Assembly (NCBI RefSeq): GCF_020216065.1
Contig: NZ_JAIWNA010000002.1
Span: forward strand, 868,001-932,000
Length of the DNA stretch: 64,000 bases
DNA from: Nocardia rosealba
Lineage (GTDB): Bacteria; Actinomycetota; Actinomycetes; Mycobacteriales; Mycobacteriaceae
Direction of reading: 5' to 3'
The notes beneath the pieces are model-generated. The model worked only from the letters and a program-made list of their open reading frames with translations. It was not told where the DNA came from and searched no databases. A program made the translations under genes and the position numbers. Shown one piece after another: positions 12,501-18,504 of this stretch. Positions within the stretch are counted from its first letter, which is position 1; each line of letters begins with the position of its first letter.

Positions 12501-15500
12501 GCGCGGTCACCGCCAGGTGCAGGCTCACCGGCCCGCGATAGACGGTGAACCGGAGCAGAGGCGCGGTGGTCAGGTCGAACCCGATGCGGGATTCGGCGGC
12601 GAGCAATGCGTGCGGGTCGGTGCGGTCGGTGTCGACGACGCGCCAGGGCACCGTCACGTCCTCGACCACGAAACCGACCGGCGTACCCGCCGTTGTCGTT
12701 CCGAAGGCGGTGCGCAGGATGCCGTGGCGTTCCAGCACCGCCCCCGCCGCCCGGCGCAGCCGGTCGAGATCGACCGCACCGGTCATCTCGACCGCCAATT
12801 GCACCAGGTACGGGTCGGTCGGCGAAACCTGCGCCAGGAACAGCAACCCGAGCTGCAAGGGCGCCAACGGCACCACATCGCTGAGGCCGGGGCGGGTGCG
12901 CTGCCAGTCGTCGAGCTCGGCCTGGGTGACGTCGACCAGCGGCACATCGGCGGGCGACAGGCCACCGGCCGCCGGATGGTCCAGATGTTCGGCGAGCACC
13001 GTCAACGCCGAGGTCCAGCCCTCGGCCAGCTCGCGCACGTCCGCCTCGTCCAGGATCAATGACGCGTAGGAGAACGACGCACGAAGCAGCACACCGTCTT
13101 CGGTGCCGACCGCCACCGCGTTGATGTCGACGACGGCGGCCGCCGGCAGCTGTGGGTCCTGGTCGGCGGCCGGTTCACCCCAGTCCGCGGTCGGCAACCA
13201 GCTGTGGTCGGCGGCGTCGCCGGTGGAGATGCGACCGAGGTAGTTGAACCCGACCTGGCCAAGCGAACCCGCTAGTTCGGTCGCGGGGTCGAGGTAGCGC
13301 AGGATGCCGAAACCGATGCCTCGGTGCGGCACCGCCCGCAATTGTTCCTTGACGGCCTTGACCACCGACGCGGTCTGCGCACCCGGTTGCCATGCGCTGT
13401 CGGCGTCGATTTCGCCCAGGTCGAGCGCCACCGGGTACATGCTGGTGAACCAGCCGACCGTCCGCGTCAGGTCGGCGCCGTCGACGGCGGATTCCTCACG
13501 CCCGTGACCTTCCAGGCGCACCCGGGTGGTGGATGCGCTCACGCCTCGCCGAGCCCGCCAGCTCCGCACCGCCATGGCCAGGGCGGCGAGCAGGCCGTCT
13601 TCGGCGCCTGCCCGGTAGCGGGCGGGCAGGTCGGTGAGGACGGCACGGGTGATGTCGGCGGGGATCTCGACGCTGAATGTGCGCACGGTCGATGCGGTAT
13701 CGGTGGCCGGGTCCAGCCCACGTTGCCCCAGGAGTGGGTCGGGAATCCCGAGGGTTCGTTGCCAGTGGTCCAGTTCGTCGCGGCGCTGTGGTGCGGACTC
13801 GATCAATCCGTGTGCCCATCGGCGGAACGACGTACCGACCGGCGGCAGCGCGATCGGCTGGCCCGCCGCGTGTTGTGCCCAGGCGGTCACCAGGTCCGAC
13901 AGCAGGATTCGCCACGAGACACCGTCGATGACGAGGTGGTTGGCGGCCACGATCAGCCCGTCGGGGCCGTCGTCGCGGGTCAGCCACGCGAAACCGATCA
14001 TCCGGTGGTCGCGTGGGTCCAGTGACGCGAGGACCGAATCCATCGCCGCGGCGGCGATGTCCTTGCATCCCTCGAAACGCTGCAGCAGGTCGTCCACCGG
14101 GACCCCGCCCGCCGGCAGCACATCGAGCGACCACTGCCCGTCGCTCCCGCGCACCACGGCGCGCAGCATGTCGTGATGATCCACGACAGCGGTCAGGATG
14201 CGAACCAGCGTCGACCGATCGATGCCCTCGGGGAGGGCGAGCACCATCTGCTGGGTGAATCTGCCGAACACTCGGCCGTCGGCGAGGGTGGCGGCGAGCA
14301 CCGGTGTCAGCGCGACCTCGCCCACTCCGCCACCGGGCAACTCGGGAAGCACCGGAACGGCATCGTCGCCGAGCGCGGCCACTCGCGCCAACCCGGCCAC
14401 GGTGCGGTGCTCGAACACCTGCTGCGGGGTGAACGAGATACCCGCGTGGCGTGCGCGGGTCACCAGCTGGATCGACAGGATGCTGTCGCCACCGGCGGCG
14501 AAGAACGAATCCTCGGCACCGACCCGCTCCACGCCGAGGATCTGGGCGAACAGTTCGGCGATCGCCGTTTCCACCGGCCCCTCGGGTGCGCGGGAAGTCA
14601 CGGCGGCGAAAACCGGTGCGGGTAGTGCGTTGCGGTCCAGTTTGCCGTTCGGGGTCAGCGGGATCTCGTCGAGCGGCACCACGAGCGTCGGCACCATATG
14701 GCCGGGCAGGAAGGACCCGACGAAACGGGTCAATTGCTCGGGATCGATCGCGGCACCCTGCTTGGCGAGCACATACGAGACGAGCGCGGTCGCCCCGGAA
14801 TCGGCTTTCGCACCGATGGTGACGGCGTAGTCGACATCCGGGTGCGCGGTGAGGGCCGCGTCGATCTCGGCGAGTTCCACCCGGAAACCACGGATCTTCA
14901 CCTGGAAATCCGAGCGACCCAGGTACTCGAAGTCGCCGGTTTCCGTGCGGCGCACGAGGTCACCTGTGCGATACATCCGCGCTCCCGGCCCCGCGAACGG
15001 TGCCGCGACGAACCGCTCGGCCGTGATCCCCGGCCTGCCCCGGTAACTCTGTGCCAGCGCCGGACCCGACAGATACAGCTCACCGGCCACCCCGACCGGG
15101 ACGGGACGCAACCGCGCGTCCAGCACCACCGCACCGATCGCGGGGAAGGCGGACCCGATCGTCACCGGCTCGCCGGGTGTCAACGCGGCGCTGCCGGTGG
15201 CCAGCACGGTCGCCTCGGTGGGGCCGTACCCGTTGAAGAACGCGCGGCCCGGCGCCCAGCGCTGCACCAGTGTCGGCCCGAAGGCATCACCGGCGACCAC
15301 CACGACCCGCAACTCGTCGAGTCCCTGCGGGTCCACAGACTCCAGTGCCGCCGGGGTGATGAGCATGTGCGTCACCCGTTTCCGGGCGACCAGCTCGGCC
15401 AGCTCCGGGCCCGCATAGACCTGTGGCGGTGCGACAACGAGTGTCGCACCGGAGTTGAACGCCACCAGCAGTTCCAGCACGGACACATCGAAATTCGGGG

Positions 15501-16158
15501 AACACACATGCAGCACTCGTGCCGAGGCATCGACCGCATACCGTTCACGGGCCGCCGCGACCAGACCGGCCAGACCGGTATGCGTGACGACCACACCCTT
15601 GGGCCTGCCCGTGGAACCGGAGGTGTAGATGACGTAAGCGGGATGCTGGTCGGTCAGCGGACGCACCCGGTCCAGATACGAGATCGGATGCGCCGGCTGG
15701 GCGGCGATGCGCTCGGCGTCGGAATCGAGCTCGAGCCAAAGGATCGACTCACCGAGGGTCGGCCGATGCGCCGCGCAGGTGAGACCGAGGACCGCACCGG
15801 AGTCGGCCAGCAGGTAGGCGATGCGCTCGGCGGGTAACGACGGATCGACGGGGACGTAGGCGGCACCGGTCTTGGCCACCGCCCACACCGCGGCCACCGA
15901 TTCGATCGAGCGGGTGAACCCGAGCGCCACCACGTCGCCCGGGCCGACACCACGGGCCAGCAGCTCCCGCGCCAGCCGGGCGGAGTACTCGTCGAGTTCG
16001 GTGTAGGTGAGCTCGCGGCGGGCACCGTCGGCGGGGGAGAAGGACAGGGCGATCGCGTCGGCGGCAGTGTCCACCGCGGCCGTCAGCAGCTGTGCGAAGA
16101 GGGGAGCGCCCGGCTTCCGATTGCCTCGACCACGCGGCGACCGACGAACTTCACCCAT
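1..16158 (-). CDS. Four-module non-ribosomal peptide synthetase, 3' end outside window
   Basis: Multimodular cytoplasmic enzyme that activates amino acids as adenylates, loads them on phosphopantetheinyl carriers and condenses them. The frame is open from ATG 16158 to the window edge (5,386 codons seen) and has an in-frame TGA 15 bases upstream of that ATG. A GAGGA ribosome site lies about 12 bases before it. Domain order by residue: A1 37-510, T1 (Ser559), E1 610-1057, C2 1090-1507, half-C 1517-1804, A2 1824-2307, T2 (Ser2354), E2 2405-2853, C3 2877-3290, half-C 3320-3587, A3 3620-4100, T3 (Ser4152), C4 4207-4633, A4 4663-5157, T4 (Ser5210), TE from about 5250 with GWSLGG (Ser5343). It starts with A and has no C domain, so it should initiate a chain by itself. 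The expected stereochemistry is D-D-L-L. It is divergent from the plus-strand NRPS, with a PucR gene between them. The product is unknown. Confidence 0.96.
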   Translation of the reverse strand, partial: MGEVRRSPRGRGNRKPGAPLFAQLLTAAVDTAADAIALSFSPADGARRELTYTELDEYSARLARELLARGVGPGDVVALGFTRSIESVAAVWAVAKTGAAYVPVDPSLPAERIAYLLADSGAVLGLTCAAHRPTLGESILWLELDSDAERIAAQPAHPISYLDRVRPLTDQHPAYVIYTSGSTGRPKGVVVTHTGLAGLVAAARERYAVDASARVLHVCSPNFDVSVLELLVAFNSGATLVVAPPQVYAGPELAELVARKRVTHMLITPAALESVDPQGLDELRVVVVAGDAFGPTLVQRWAPGRAFFNGYGPTEATVLATGSAALTPGEPVTIGSAFPAIGAVVLDARLRPVPVGVAGELYLSGPALAQSYRGRPGITAERFVAAPFAGPGARMYRTGDLVRRTETGDFEYLGRSDFQVKIRGFRVELAEIDAALTAHPDVDYAVTIGAKADSGATALVSYVLAKQGAAIDPEQLTRFVGSFLPGHMVPTLVVPLDEIPLTPNGKLDRNALPAPVFAAVTSRAPEGPVETAIAELFAQILGVERVGAEDSFFAAGGDSILSIQLVTRARHAGISFTPQQVFEHRTVAGLARVAALGDDAVPVLPELPGGGVGEVALTPVLAATLADGRVFGRFTQQMVLALPEGIDRSTLVRILTAVVDHHDMLRAVVRGSDGQWSLDVLPAGGVPVDDLLQRFEGCKDIAAAAMDSVLASLDPRDHRMIGFAWLTRDDGPDGLIVAANHLVIDGVSWRILLSDLVTAWAQHAAGQPIALPPVGTSFRRWAHGLIESAPQRRDELDHWQRTLGIPDPLLGQRGLDPATDTASTVRTFSVEIPADITRAVLTDLPARYRAGAEDGLLAALAMAVRSWRARRGVSASTTRVRLEGHGREESAVDGADLTRTVGWFTSMYPVALDLGEIDADSAWQPGAQTASVVKAVKEQLRAVPHRGIGFGILRYLDPATELAGSLGQVGFNYLGRISTGDAADHSWLPTADWGEPAADQDPQLPAAAVVDINAVAVGTEDGVLLRASFSYASLILDEADVRELAEGWTSALTVLAEHLDHPAAGGLSPADVPLVDVTQAELDDWQRTRPGLSDVVPLAPLQLGLLFLAQVSPTDPYLVQLAVEMTGAVDLDRLRRAAGAVLERHGILRTAFGTTTAGTPVGFVVEDVTVPWRVVDTDRTDPHALLAAESRIGFDLTTAPLLRFTVYRGPVSLHLAVTAHHLLVDGWSMPLLMRELLVCYAADGAPTLLPHVRPYRDYLAWLADQDRTAALESWRAALDGHEPSLLTATVPPTEAAPGHGMSVVELSRDAAQELAGFAAATEVTVNTVFQAAWGLVLAGALGRDDVLFGAVVSGRPPQLDGVDGMVGLFANTIPVRVRIGEAVSLRELLSRVQSEQTALLGGHHLGLTDIQRVAGAGELFDTLMAYESYPVDTEGMRQAHGSIDGLEIVDVQAANATHYPVAVGVEVGAGIRVGLQYRLEAIGADIAEALANRLRTVLDAIVHSPERTAGDLLGTLARHRDPISDVAYWRAVLTDLPLELPLPTDRSRRVSSEGSDSSPAAHAVGQPSGLASLAESADCSVGRLTKRPGRVNFTVPAEVCRRVRDTARACDTTAFSVVYAAFATLLSRLSGTDDIVIAAPYSSAAHRVLRLRILGAVEFERLLADASLVVDEAMARPGMAPDEMVALHSAHAGHCAPHPSESESTVSPRAAAPHPLLRVMIRPATTRHSDETSFDLTLSVDTDEMDNHTEPADIGAQFDYDTALFDPQTIDSFAERLVRLLAAAVENPKTPVGDLPILSTAEHTALLTRPITEAPTSLFPDLVAQGAILGPDRIAIRHNGHSTTYAELTEHTARLAHELIAHGVGPETSVAVALPRSYEMVAAAVAISTAGGAFVPMDPANPAQRLHHLVTDSGATIGITVGAYLDHLPTDVTWLVLDDPAFAESCAARSSAPITDRDRRTPLRVDHPAYIIYTSGSTGLPKGVTVTHAGLGPLVAEAVERYRLEPNHRFLHICSPWFDPSVLEWLCAFSTGATLVVVGSDIMGGVELADLLAAEEVTHAIITPAVLGTLDPTGLDALVSLSVGGDVTTPELPAKWQGPHRRYLNGYGPTETTIISTYAELAAGQPITIGTPVRGTHAVILDARLNPVAPGVTGELYLASPALARGYRNQPVTTSARFVADPWGAPGSRMYRTGDLVRLRTTGDLEYVSRADTQLKVRGFRIEPGEIDAVLTGHTDVECAVTVGRRTPAGSTTLASYVLAAQGTTPDPTDLIDYAVRHLPAHAVPSAIVVLDAWPLTSNGKLDRSALPDPITVTAATTAPMGAMQTRLAELFARVLGVSSVGADESFFAIGGDSILSIQLVSLARTAGITFSTRDVFEHRTVAALARVATTDGPATITLAELPGGGVGEVPLTPVLTEFLTTGSSDRFAQTMVLALPDGIDRAGLVATIAAVVARHDMLRARLRGLDGGWQLEVLEPHAVPIDALIGEIEAGDDLTGIGTRAMNAALTTLDPAAARMIAFTWVRGNGGGDVLAVAAHHYVIDGVSWRILLPDLILAWAQHSAGQPIALPPVGTSFRRWAHALTTVDRTAELPYWQRALATADPLLGARALDRTVDTEATTRSITVQIPSEVTDPLLTTLPALYRAGADHGLLAALALAVRVWRARRGVDAPALRLRLEGHGRQEDVVPGADLTRTVGWFTTVYPVALDLSELRPASFDDEALAATMRTIKEQLLAVPDNGIGFGLLRSAGHLPAESVAQIGFNYLGRAVTTGPADGDWLPTDDLGDIDVDHDPALPANAVLDINTIAVATDTGLRLQADFRYATGILDEAEVRELADIWSDWLTALADHTRHPQAGGPTPSDVPLVQVSQTELDTWRREHPGLSDVLPLSPLQHSLLALGDMLEESVHAYVIQLMVDLTGELDVDRLRRAAAAVLTRHANLRSAFVTTPDGTPVQVIADNVEAPVRVVDTTDAELAALLATDQAAGFDPAVAPLLRFTVYRTGSGRNRLVLTGHHILLDGWSMPLLMKELLVLYTTGGDASVLPEVRPYRDYLDWLSRQDRTVAEQAWSELLHGVEPTMLAPELTWPRPTGTGYGLCEFDLDATATAALTTFAASTEVTANTVFQTAWALVVAASTGRDDIVFGATVSGRPPQLDGVGDMIGLFVDAVPVRVRIDGDVGEVIRAVQTEQATLLDHHHLGLGAIQRVAGRGELFDTMLAFESYPVDVEGLQQAGGALDGLRIDDLQGADHTHYPITVLVFLGARTRVQVKYRRDLVSDEVARAVTDRLRTALSEVTATGTIASDRGADPGLSVGAIDIVTKLGANPTDPITRSRFWRTTLADLPGRLTLPTEALIDTGGDLHTTEHVHTADLATPVRRIEAHRATTRRPTDTGAEFESHHRATGRRVAGAEPEVAPDHRTIGTATTHRDLRRLADSAGAGWSSAISAAVSMLIARLTGSDDIVLDTSDLLLRTHIDPTEPFGTLLDRVHRAETRALAHSGIPVEDLTHLLGADHGSLGQFRLELRNAVRPDGASTVPSAEARDLTVVVTESSTGMSVGVDGPGVEVSSATVLAHRLVGLLTDITRRPGVPVGDLSVGVRGEDHLLARIGTGPRHRAARTLAQLLVRGTGFGQRRIAVRDNGNDYTYGTLDADSSRLARVLISEGVGPEIVVACAIPRSYEAILALWAVAKAGGVYLPVDPNYPDDRIRHMLTDSGAAVGITVTAHARVLPESVRPLIIDDPAVRARTAACASTPVRDRHRRRPLRRDNTAYLIYTSGSTGTPKGVCVTHTGLAALVSHSANLMRLRHDDRMLHVCSPSFDQSIEEITTALHRGATLVIAPPDTLGGTELDELLRTEHVTHTIITPALLSTLDPAGLPDLRCVSAGGEAVAPELLSAWASGRTFLNGYGPTEATIGATYTVLHAGERITIGSPVPGMRALVLDARLRPVPVGVTGELYLTGPGLARGYGGRGATTAERFVACPWSETGARMYRTGDLVRWVHKDRYELEYLGRSDFQIKIRGFRIEPGEVDAVLVRHPQVSFALTLGTENPAGETVLVSYVTGRAPDAGALTRWAATLLPAHMVPAAVVVLDRVPVSATGKIDRTALPAPEFVSRRYREPSAGPERTVAAIFAEVLGVERVGADDNFFDLGGNSLLATRLAARLSAAVGTRVPVRSLFAAPTVAGCAAAISASAQAQTRPALCAQARPARIPLSPAQQRMWFLNRFDTGTAAYTIPVVLRLTGALDTAALVAAFTDVVARHEILRTVYPILDQAPAQVVLPVDHPDVPRLVLAPDTTNPNAAVAELVSAPFDVTTEVPLRAALFDTGDEHILAVAVHHIAGDGFSGGPLTRDLVLAYGARVDGHAPTWTPLPVQYADYAIWQQNLLGGETDPTSTAAIQLAYWQRELADLPDQLELPRDRPRPPVQTYAGGRVPFTLDAATHTALTELSRTHGATLFMAVHTAFAVVLSRLSGSTDIAIGTPVAGRGDAVLDDLIGMFVNTLVFRTHVDHHVSFTDLLTRQRDIDLQAFAHADIPFERLVEVLNPARSTARHPLFQVGLSFQNLGQVRMELPGVGVSSVELDRELSQFDLHLIVADRYSADGAPAGISGYCTYATDLFDAATVAGFLDRLTRLLSAVLTDPNRPLHTVDLLDPAERTRVLHTWNHTVRHGDPAATLASLRAATVRSTPDAVALVADGARWTFAELDARVNRLARHLVAAGVGPGTRVALAMRRSVDLVVAMYAVTATGGAYVPVDPDQPQARTRYILDTAAPLLTLTQADTWLAATGSHDAVPVEQLDLGGYAPQPLVDTERIAPVRATDTAYVIFTSGSTGRPKGVAVPHAAIVNQLRWKTSEFGLRADDAVLLKTAATFDLSVWEFWSTAVSGGRIVLASAGGHRDPAYLAELMRTENVTTLHAVPSMLDALLTGELPSSLRRVLAIGEALPVSLARRIQTAAPQAALFNVYGPTEAAVSITSHRVTPRDTTTVPIGRPIHNSRIYVLDAHLNPVPTGVTGELYLGGTQLATGYLARPDLTAERFVPDPFTPGERMYRTGDLAAWTADGELDYRGRTDFQTKIRGFRIELTEIDSVLTEHPDVASAVTLGRANQTGETVLVSYVVAVQGKTVTVERLTEWAAHQLPAHMMPAAIVVLDRIPLTAHGKLDRDALPAPTFATRTYRAPAGAVEQAVCAVFADVLRLDRVGMDDHFFELGGTSLLATRLAAQLGDALAATVPVTWIFTAPTPAGILTALRAAGTDSTGSDTAFDILLPLRTTGTGEPLFCVHPVSGLAWSFGGLTAHLDRPVYGLQSPALSSTEPLPDSIEQWALLCLKHLRAVQPEGPYHLLGWSLGGVIAHAMAVQLQEDGEQVALLGMLDSRLTSASPATAGEATA
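3600..7599 (-). other. NRPS module 3 (C-halfC-A-T)
   Basis: The C domain has PLSPLQ and HHILLDGWS (about 7090-7120), the type expected after an epimerase. A second half condensation domain follows (separate entry). The A domain has core [11 protein letters not shown] near 4800-4840 and pocket residues D Q E I S G G I G. Glu at position 239 can fit a basic side chain, but the code matches nothing I know. The carrier is GGNSL (Ser codon 3703-3705), the form used when no epimerase follows, so an L-residue is expected. Confidence 0.87.
5400..6200 (-). other. Half condensation domain (C-lobe only) in module 3
   Basis: This is the second copy of the arrangement seen in module 2. It starts with FWRTTLADLPGRLTLPTE, runs through LIARLTGSDDIVL (about 5765-5815) and RTHIDPTEPFGTLLDRV, and ends before the next A domain. 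No HHxxxDG or first-lobe motif is present. It is clearly diverged from the module 2 copy, so it is not a recent tandem duplication. The same position in two consecutive modules argues for a retained structural role. Confidence 0.72.
7600..12989 (-). other. NRPS module 2 (C-halfC-A-T-E)
   Basis: The C domain has HHLLVDGWS (12471-12503) and the PLAPLQ start typical of domains that take a D-residue donor, which fits the upstream epimerase. Next comes an extra C-terminal half of a condensation domain (separate entry), then an A domain. Its pocket reads D P L I S G G I I; Pro at position 236 is unusual and I cannot assign a substrate. The carrier has GGDSI with the modified Ser at 9097-9099. The epimerase has an intact HHYVIDGVSWRIL (8516-8560) and NYLGR near 7865. 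It should incorporate a D-residue. Confidence 0.88.
10750..11610 (-). other. Half condensation domain (C-lobe only) in module 2
   Basis: Between the complete C domain and the A domain there are about 285 residues that resemble only the second half of a condensation domain. They begin YWRAVLTDLPLELPLPTD, where a normal C domain begins its second lobe. They continue with LLSRLSGTDDIVI (about 11244-11290), a HPLLRVM segment and the FDYDTALFD end motif. The first-lobe motifs and the HHxxxDG active site are missing, so it cannot catalyse condensation. A docking or spacer role is an inference. Confidence 0.75.
12990..16158 (-). other. NRPS module 1 (A-T-E), initiation module
   Basis: The adenylation domain carries the core [11 protein letters not shown] near 15594-15632. 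Aligned to GrsA pocket positions 235/236/239/278/299/301/322/330/331, the residues read D V L L V A G V L, a mainly hydrophobic pocket that I cannot assign. The carrier has GGDSI (14479-14493), the form usual before epimerases. The epimerase has VSWRIL and NYLGR, but its active-site motif reads NHLVIDG (about 13921-13944): the first His is Asn, while the second, normally essential His is kept. With no C domain ahead, this is the start of the assembly line. Confidence 0.9.
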
Positions 16159-16338
16159 CCGAGTACAACATCCTCACCTGTCCGGCCCACCACTGCCTGA
16201 ACGACCCACGAACCCTGCGCGGATTCTGGATCTACCGGGGGTGGACCAGGGTGTTCGGCGACCATGACACCACACGACACGCGGCTATGACACATCTCCG
16301 GTCTGTTTGCCAGCCCAAAAAGCTACCTGGAGCCCGAA

Positions 16339-16356
16339 TTTGTGCGGATGGCACAA
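16339..16356. promoter_or_regulatory. Candidate operator TTTGTGC-N5-GCACA, copy 1
   Basis: Inverted repeat TTGTGC-GGATG-GCACAA in the 237-base divergent region between the minus-strand NRPS start (16158) and the PucR start (16396). The same core is repeated just after the PucR stop. Binding by the PucR protein is an inference. Confidence 0.6.
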
Positions 16357-16395
16357 TGCGGTCGGCGGAATTTGGGCAGCGAACGGAGCGTGCAC

Positions 16396-17628
16396 GTGGC
16401 GACATACGGAACCCTCACCTGGGTCGGGCACGCGCTGGCGCCGCTGACCGGGGGCATCACCGAGGACCTCATCCGCGTCACCGAGCAGATGATCCCCGTC
16501 GACGACATCGCCGCGGACCTGGGCGACATGCGCGCGGCGAGCATCGCCGAGAACATCGCCGCCGTGCAGTACGTGCTCGCCAACAACATCGACCCCGCGA
16601 CCGTCGGCCCACCCCCGGGTGCGGCCGCCTACGCGCAGCGACTGGCCCGGCGCGGTGTGCCGCTGACCGTGTTGTTGCGCGCCTACGGCCTCGGCCAGTA
16701 CCGGCTGCTCGACGCCGCCATCGGGCTGATCCTGGCTACCCCGGGGATCGACCACAATGCCCGCATCGCCGAACTCCTGCGCTTCGCCAGCATCTACCTC
16801 GACCGCCTCAACTCGTCCATGGGCCGGATCTACGAGGCCGAACGCGACCGCTGGCTCAGCAGCAGGCAGGCCGCGCGCCAGCAGTGGATCGCCCGGCTCC
16901 TCGACAGCGACGACGTGGATGTGCCCGCGGCCGAGGAAGCACTCGAATATCGCCTCGACCGAAGCCATCTCGCCGTGGAGATCTGGACACCGCCCACCGT
17001 CACGGGTGTCGAGGCGACCCGGGCACTGGAACAGGCACGTCAGGTGGTGGTGTCGGCGCTGCGGACCGTCGGCCGTGGCCTGGTGGCCTCCACCGGAGAC
17101 CGGGCTCTGCGGATCTGGTTCCCCACCGAGGGGGAGCAGGCGATCGACGACCTGACCGCCCAGGTCGTCGCATCCGGGTTGCCGGTGCGCGTCGCGCTCG
17201 GTTCCCTCGGCGAAGGTCTGCCGGGTTTCCGCCGTTCCACCCGCAACGCGGCCCGCGCGAAAGATCTGGCCGTGTCGGCAGGTCACACCGCGCCGCCGGT
17301 CGTCGCCTACGACGCCGTCGCCCCCTTCGCCCTGCTCACCGACGATCCCGACGAACTCGCCGCCCTCGTCCGCCGCACCCTCGGCCCGCTTGCGGGTACC
17401 GGCGCCAAGAAGGAACTCCTACGCGACACCCTCGACGTCTTCCTCACCGAGGGCGCCAGCTACTCGCGCACCGCCCGCGCCCTCGACGTCCATCGCAACA
17501 CCATCCAGTACCGCATCCAGCAGATCACCACCCGCTACGGAATCACGTTGGACACCAACAGTTTCGACCTCCGCTTCGCCCTCGGCATCTGCCGCTGGCA
17601 CCCCCATGTACTGACTCGGACATTCTGA
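16396..17628 (+). CDS. PucR-family transcriptional regulator of the NRPS locus
   Basis: DNA-binding regulator of 410 residues. The C-terminal part has the PucR-type helix-turn-helix (YSRTARALDVHRNTIQYRI, about residues 356-374), followed by a hydrophobic end ending RWHPHVLTRTF. The upstream part fits the GGDEF-like/CdaR region of this family. The start was set at GTG 16396 because GGAG lies six bases before it; the frame is open further upstream to an ATG at 16342. The gene lies between two divergent NRPS genes and reads toward the plus-strand one. Identical inverted repeats sit at 16339 and 17639, so it probably regulates itself and both synthetases. The ligand is unknown. Confidence 0.88.
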   Translation: MATYGTLTWVGHALAPLTGGITEDLIRVTEQMIPVDDIAADLGDMRAASIAENIAAVQYVLANNIDPATVGPPPGAAAYAQRLARRGVPLTVLLRAYGLGQYRLLDAAIGLILATPGIDHNARIAELLRFASIYLDRLNSSMGRIYEAERDRWLSSRQAARQQWIARLLDSDDVDVPAAEEALEYRLDRSHLAVEIWTPPTVTGVEATRALEQARQVVVSALRTVGRGLVASTGDRALRIWFPTEGEQAIDDLTAQVVASGLPVRVALGSLGEGLPGFRRSTRNAARAKDLAVSAGHTAPPVVAYDAVAPFALLTDDPDELAALVRRTLGPLAGTGAKKELLRDTLDVFLTEGASYSRTARALDVHRNTIQYRIQQITTRYGITLDTNSFDLRFALGICRWHPHVLTRTF

Positions 17629-17638
17629 GTCCACCCGG

Positions 17639-17655
17639 TTTGTGCTGGCCGCACA
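17639..17655. promoter_or_regulatory. Candidate operator TTTGTGC-N5-GCACA, copy 2
   Basis: TTTGTGC-TGGCC-GCACA lies ten bases after the PucR stop codon. It shares every arm base except the last with copy 1, while the five spacer bases differ. Conserved arms with a variable spacer suggest a protein-binding site rather than chance. Confidence 0.58.
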
Positions 17656-17900
17656 GCTCACCAGAGACCGAGGCCACAAGCCGGAGGCTGCTGCTCTGGG
17701 TCGTGGTGCCGACCGACGGGGACGGCCGGATCGGTAACGGGCAGATCCGACCACTTCTTTTATCGACGCCGGCCGACGCGAATATTCACGAGTCCTGGGC
17801 ACTGCCTTGCGCTTTCAACTACCGCCACCTCGGCGCGCAACACAGAAGGCGTAAGTACCCATTGCGCCGCGTGTCTAAACTTGCTTATTATGGCTTTCTG

Positions 17901-17939
17901 GGCAGGTTGCCAGGACGCGAAAAAGTCCCGGCAACCGCC
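17901..17939. repeat. Long imperfect inverted repeat (hairpin)
   Basis: Fifteen base pairs can form between 17901-17916 and 17925-17939 with one bulged base and one mismatch, around a loop GCGAAAAA. No T-run follows on either strand, so it is not a classical terminator. It lies 272 bases after the PucR stop and 566 bases before the NRPS start. It could be a weak PucR terminator, an operator or an RNA regulatory element. Confidence 0.5.
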
Positions 17940-18290
17940 GGTCCGAAAATGCCGCAACCGGCATATCGGGCGAAACGGTTGAATCCTCCAATTGTCGGGG
18001 TTGTGGGGAATCCATAGCGCGTGTTCGGCGACAGAGTGGTCGTCGAATCCTGCTGGAACACGCTGGGCCTTGGGCACACCATGTCCCAGCAGGCGATCCG
18101 GTGCTGCCGATGACTTCCACCCCCGTTCACTTCCTGCTTGTCAAGGGTCGAGACACTGCTGTGACCTGCGTTCCTTCTGCCCGTTGGGCGAGGATCGCCG
18201 GAGCGCGTCTGCCGCGCCGACGGGTCAGCCGCACGTTTCACGCCCGCGACCCGGGACATGGGCATAAGCGACAGCCGCTTACATGAAACG

Positions 18291-18318
18291 TTAACAATTA
18301 TTCGAAGGTGTTTATTAC
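18291..18318 (+). promoter_or_regulatory. Possible promoter of the five-module NRPS
   Basis: TTAACA (18291-18296) and TATTAC (18313-18318) are separated by 16 bases in an A/T-rich tract about 190 bases before the NRPS start. The match to actinobacterial consensus is weak, so this is a best guess only. Confidence 0.25.
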
Positions 18319-18504
18319 AGGTTCGCCACCAATTCGCCACTGCCGAAAGCTGGAGTAATTACGCACCGCATTCTCTGCGGTCGATGTTCCGCGCCATTTT
18401 GCTGAATTCGCTTTTCATTTCCGGTGGTGACGCACGTTCACGGGGGCATGGACGGCCCGATTTGTCGGCCTGTTCCTGGAATGACGCAATACACGGAGGT
18501 CCAC

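Larger units (their letters stand above)
17629..18504. other. 876-base non-coding leader before the plus-strand NRPS
   Basis: No convincing gene lies here; the short open frames on either strand have no recognisable motif and conflicting frames. It holds operator copy 2, a long imperfect hairpin at 17901-17939 and two tracts clearly richer in A/T than the rest of the window (about 17870-17895 and 18280-18420). It probably carries the promoter and regulatory sites of the five-module NRPS. Confidence 0.6.

Noticed and set aside
1..16158. Possibility that the minus-strand NRPS is a broken gene, since only short minus-strand frames are apparent at first sight
   Set aside because: The long frame is open from 16158 to the edge without a stop. 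It simply has no stop inside the window.
16092..18017. Open frame of 641 codons overlapping the PucR gene
   Set aside because: No motifs and an Arg/Pro-rich composition; the PucR frame is recognisable and has its own ribosome site.
17760..18340. Several 60-150 codon frames on both strands before the plus-strand NRPS
   Set aside because: No ribosome sites, no motifs, conflicting overlaps and codon positions without the usual GC bias. Treated as leader DNA.
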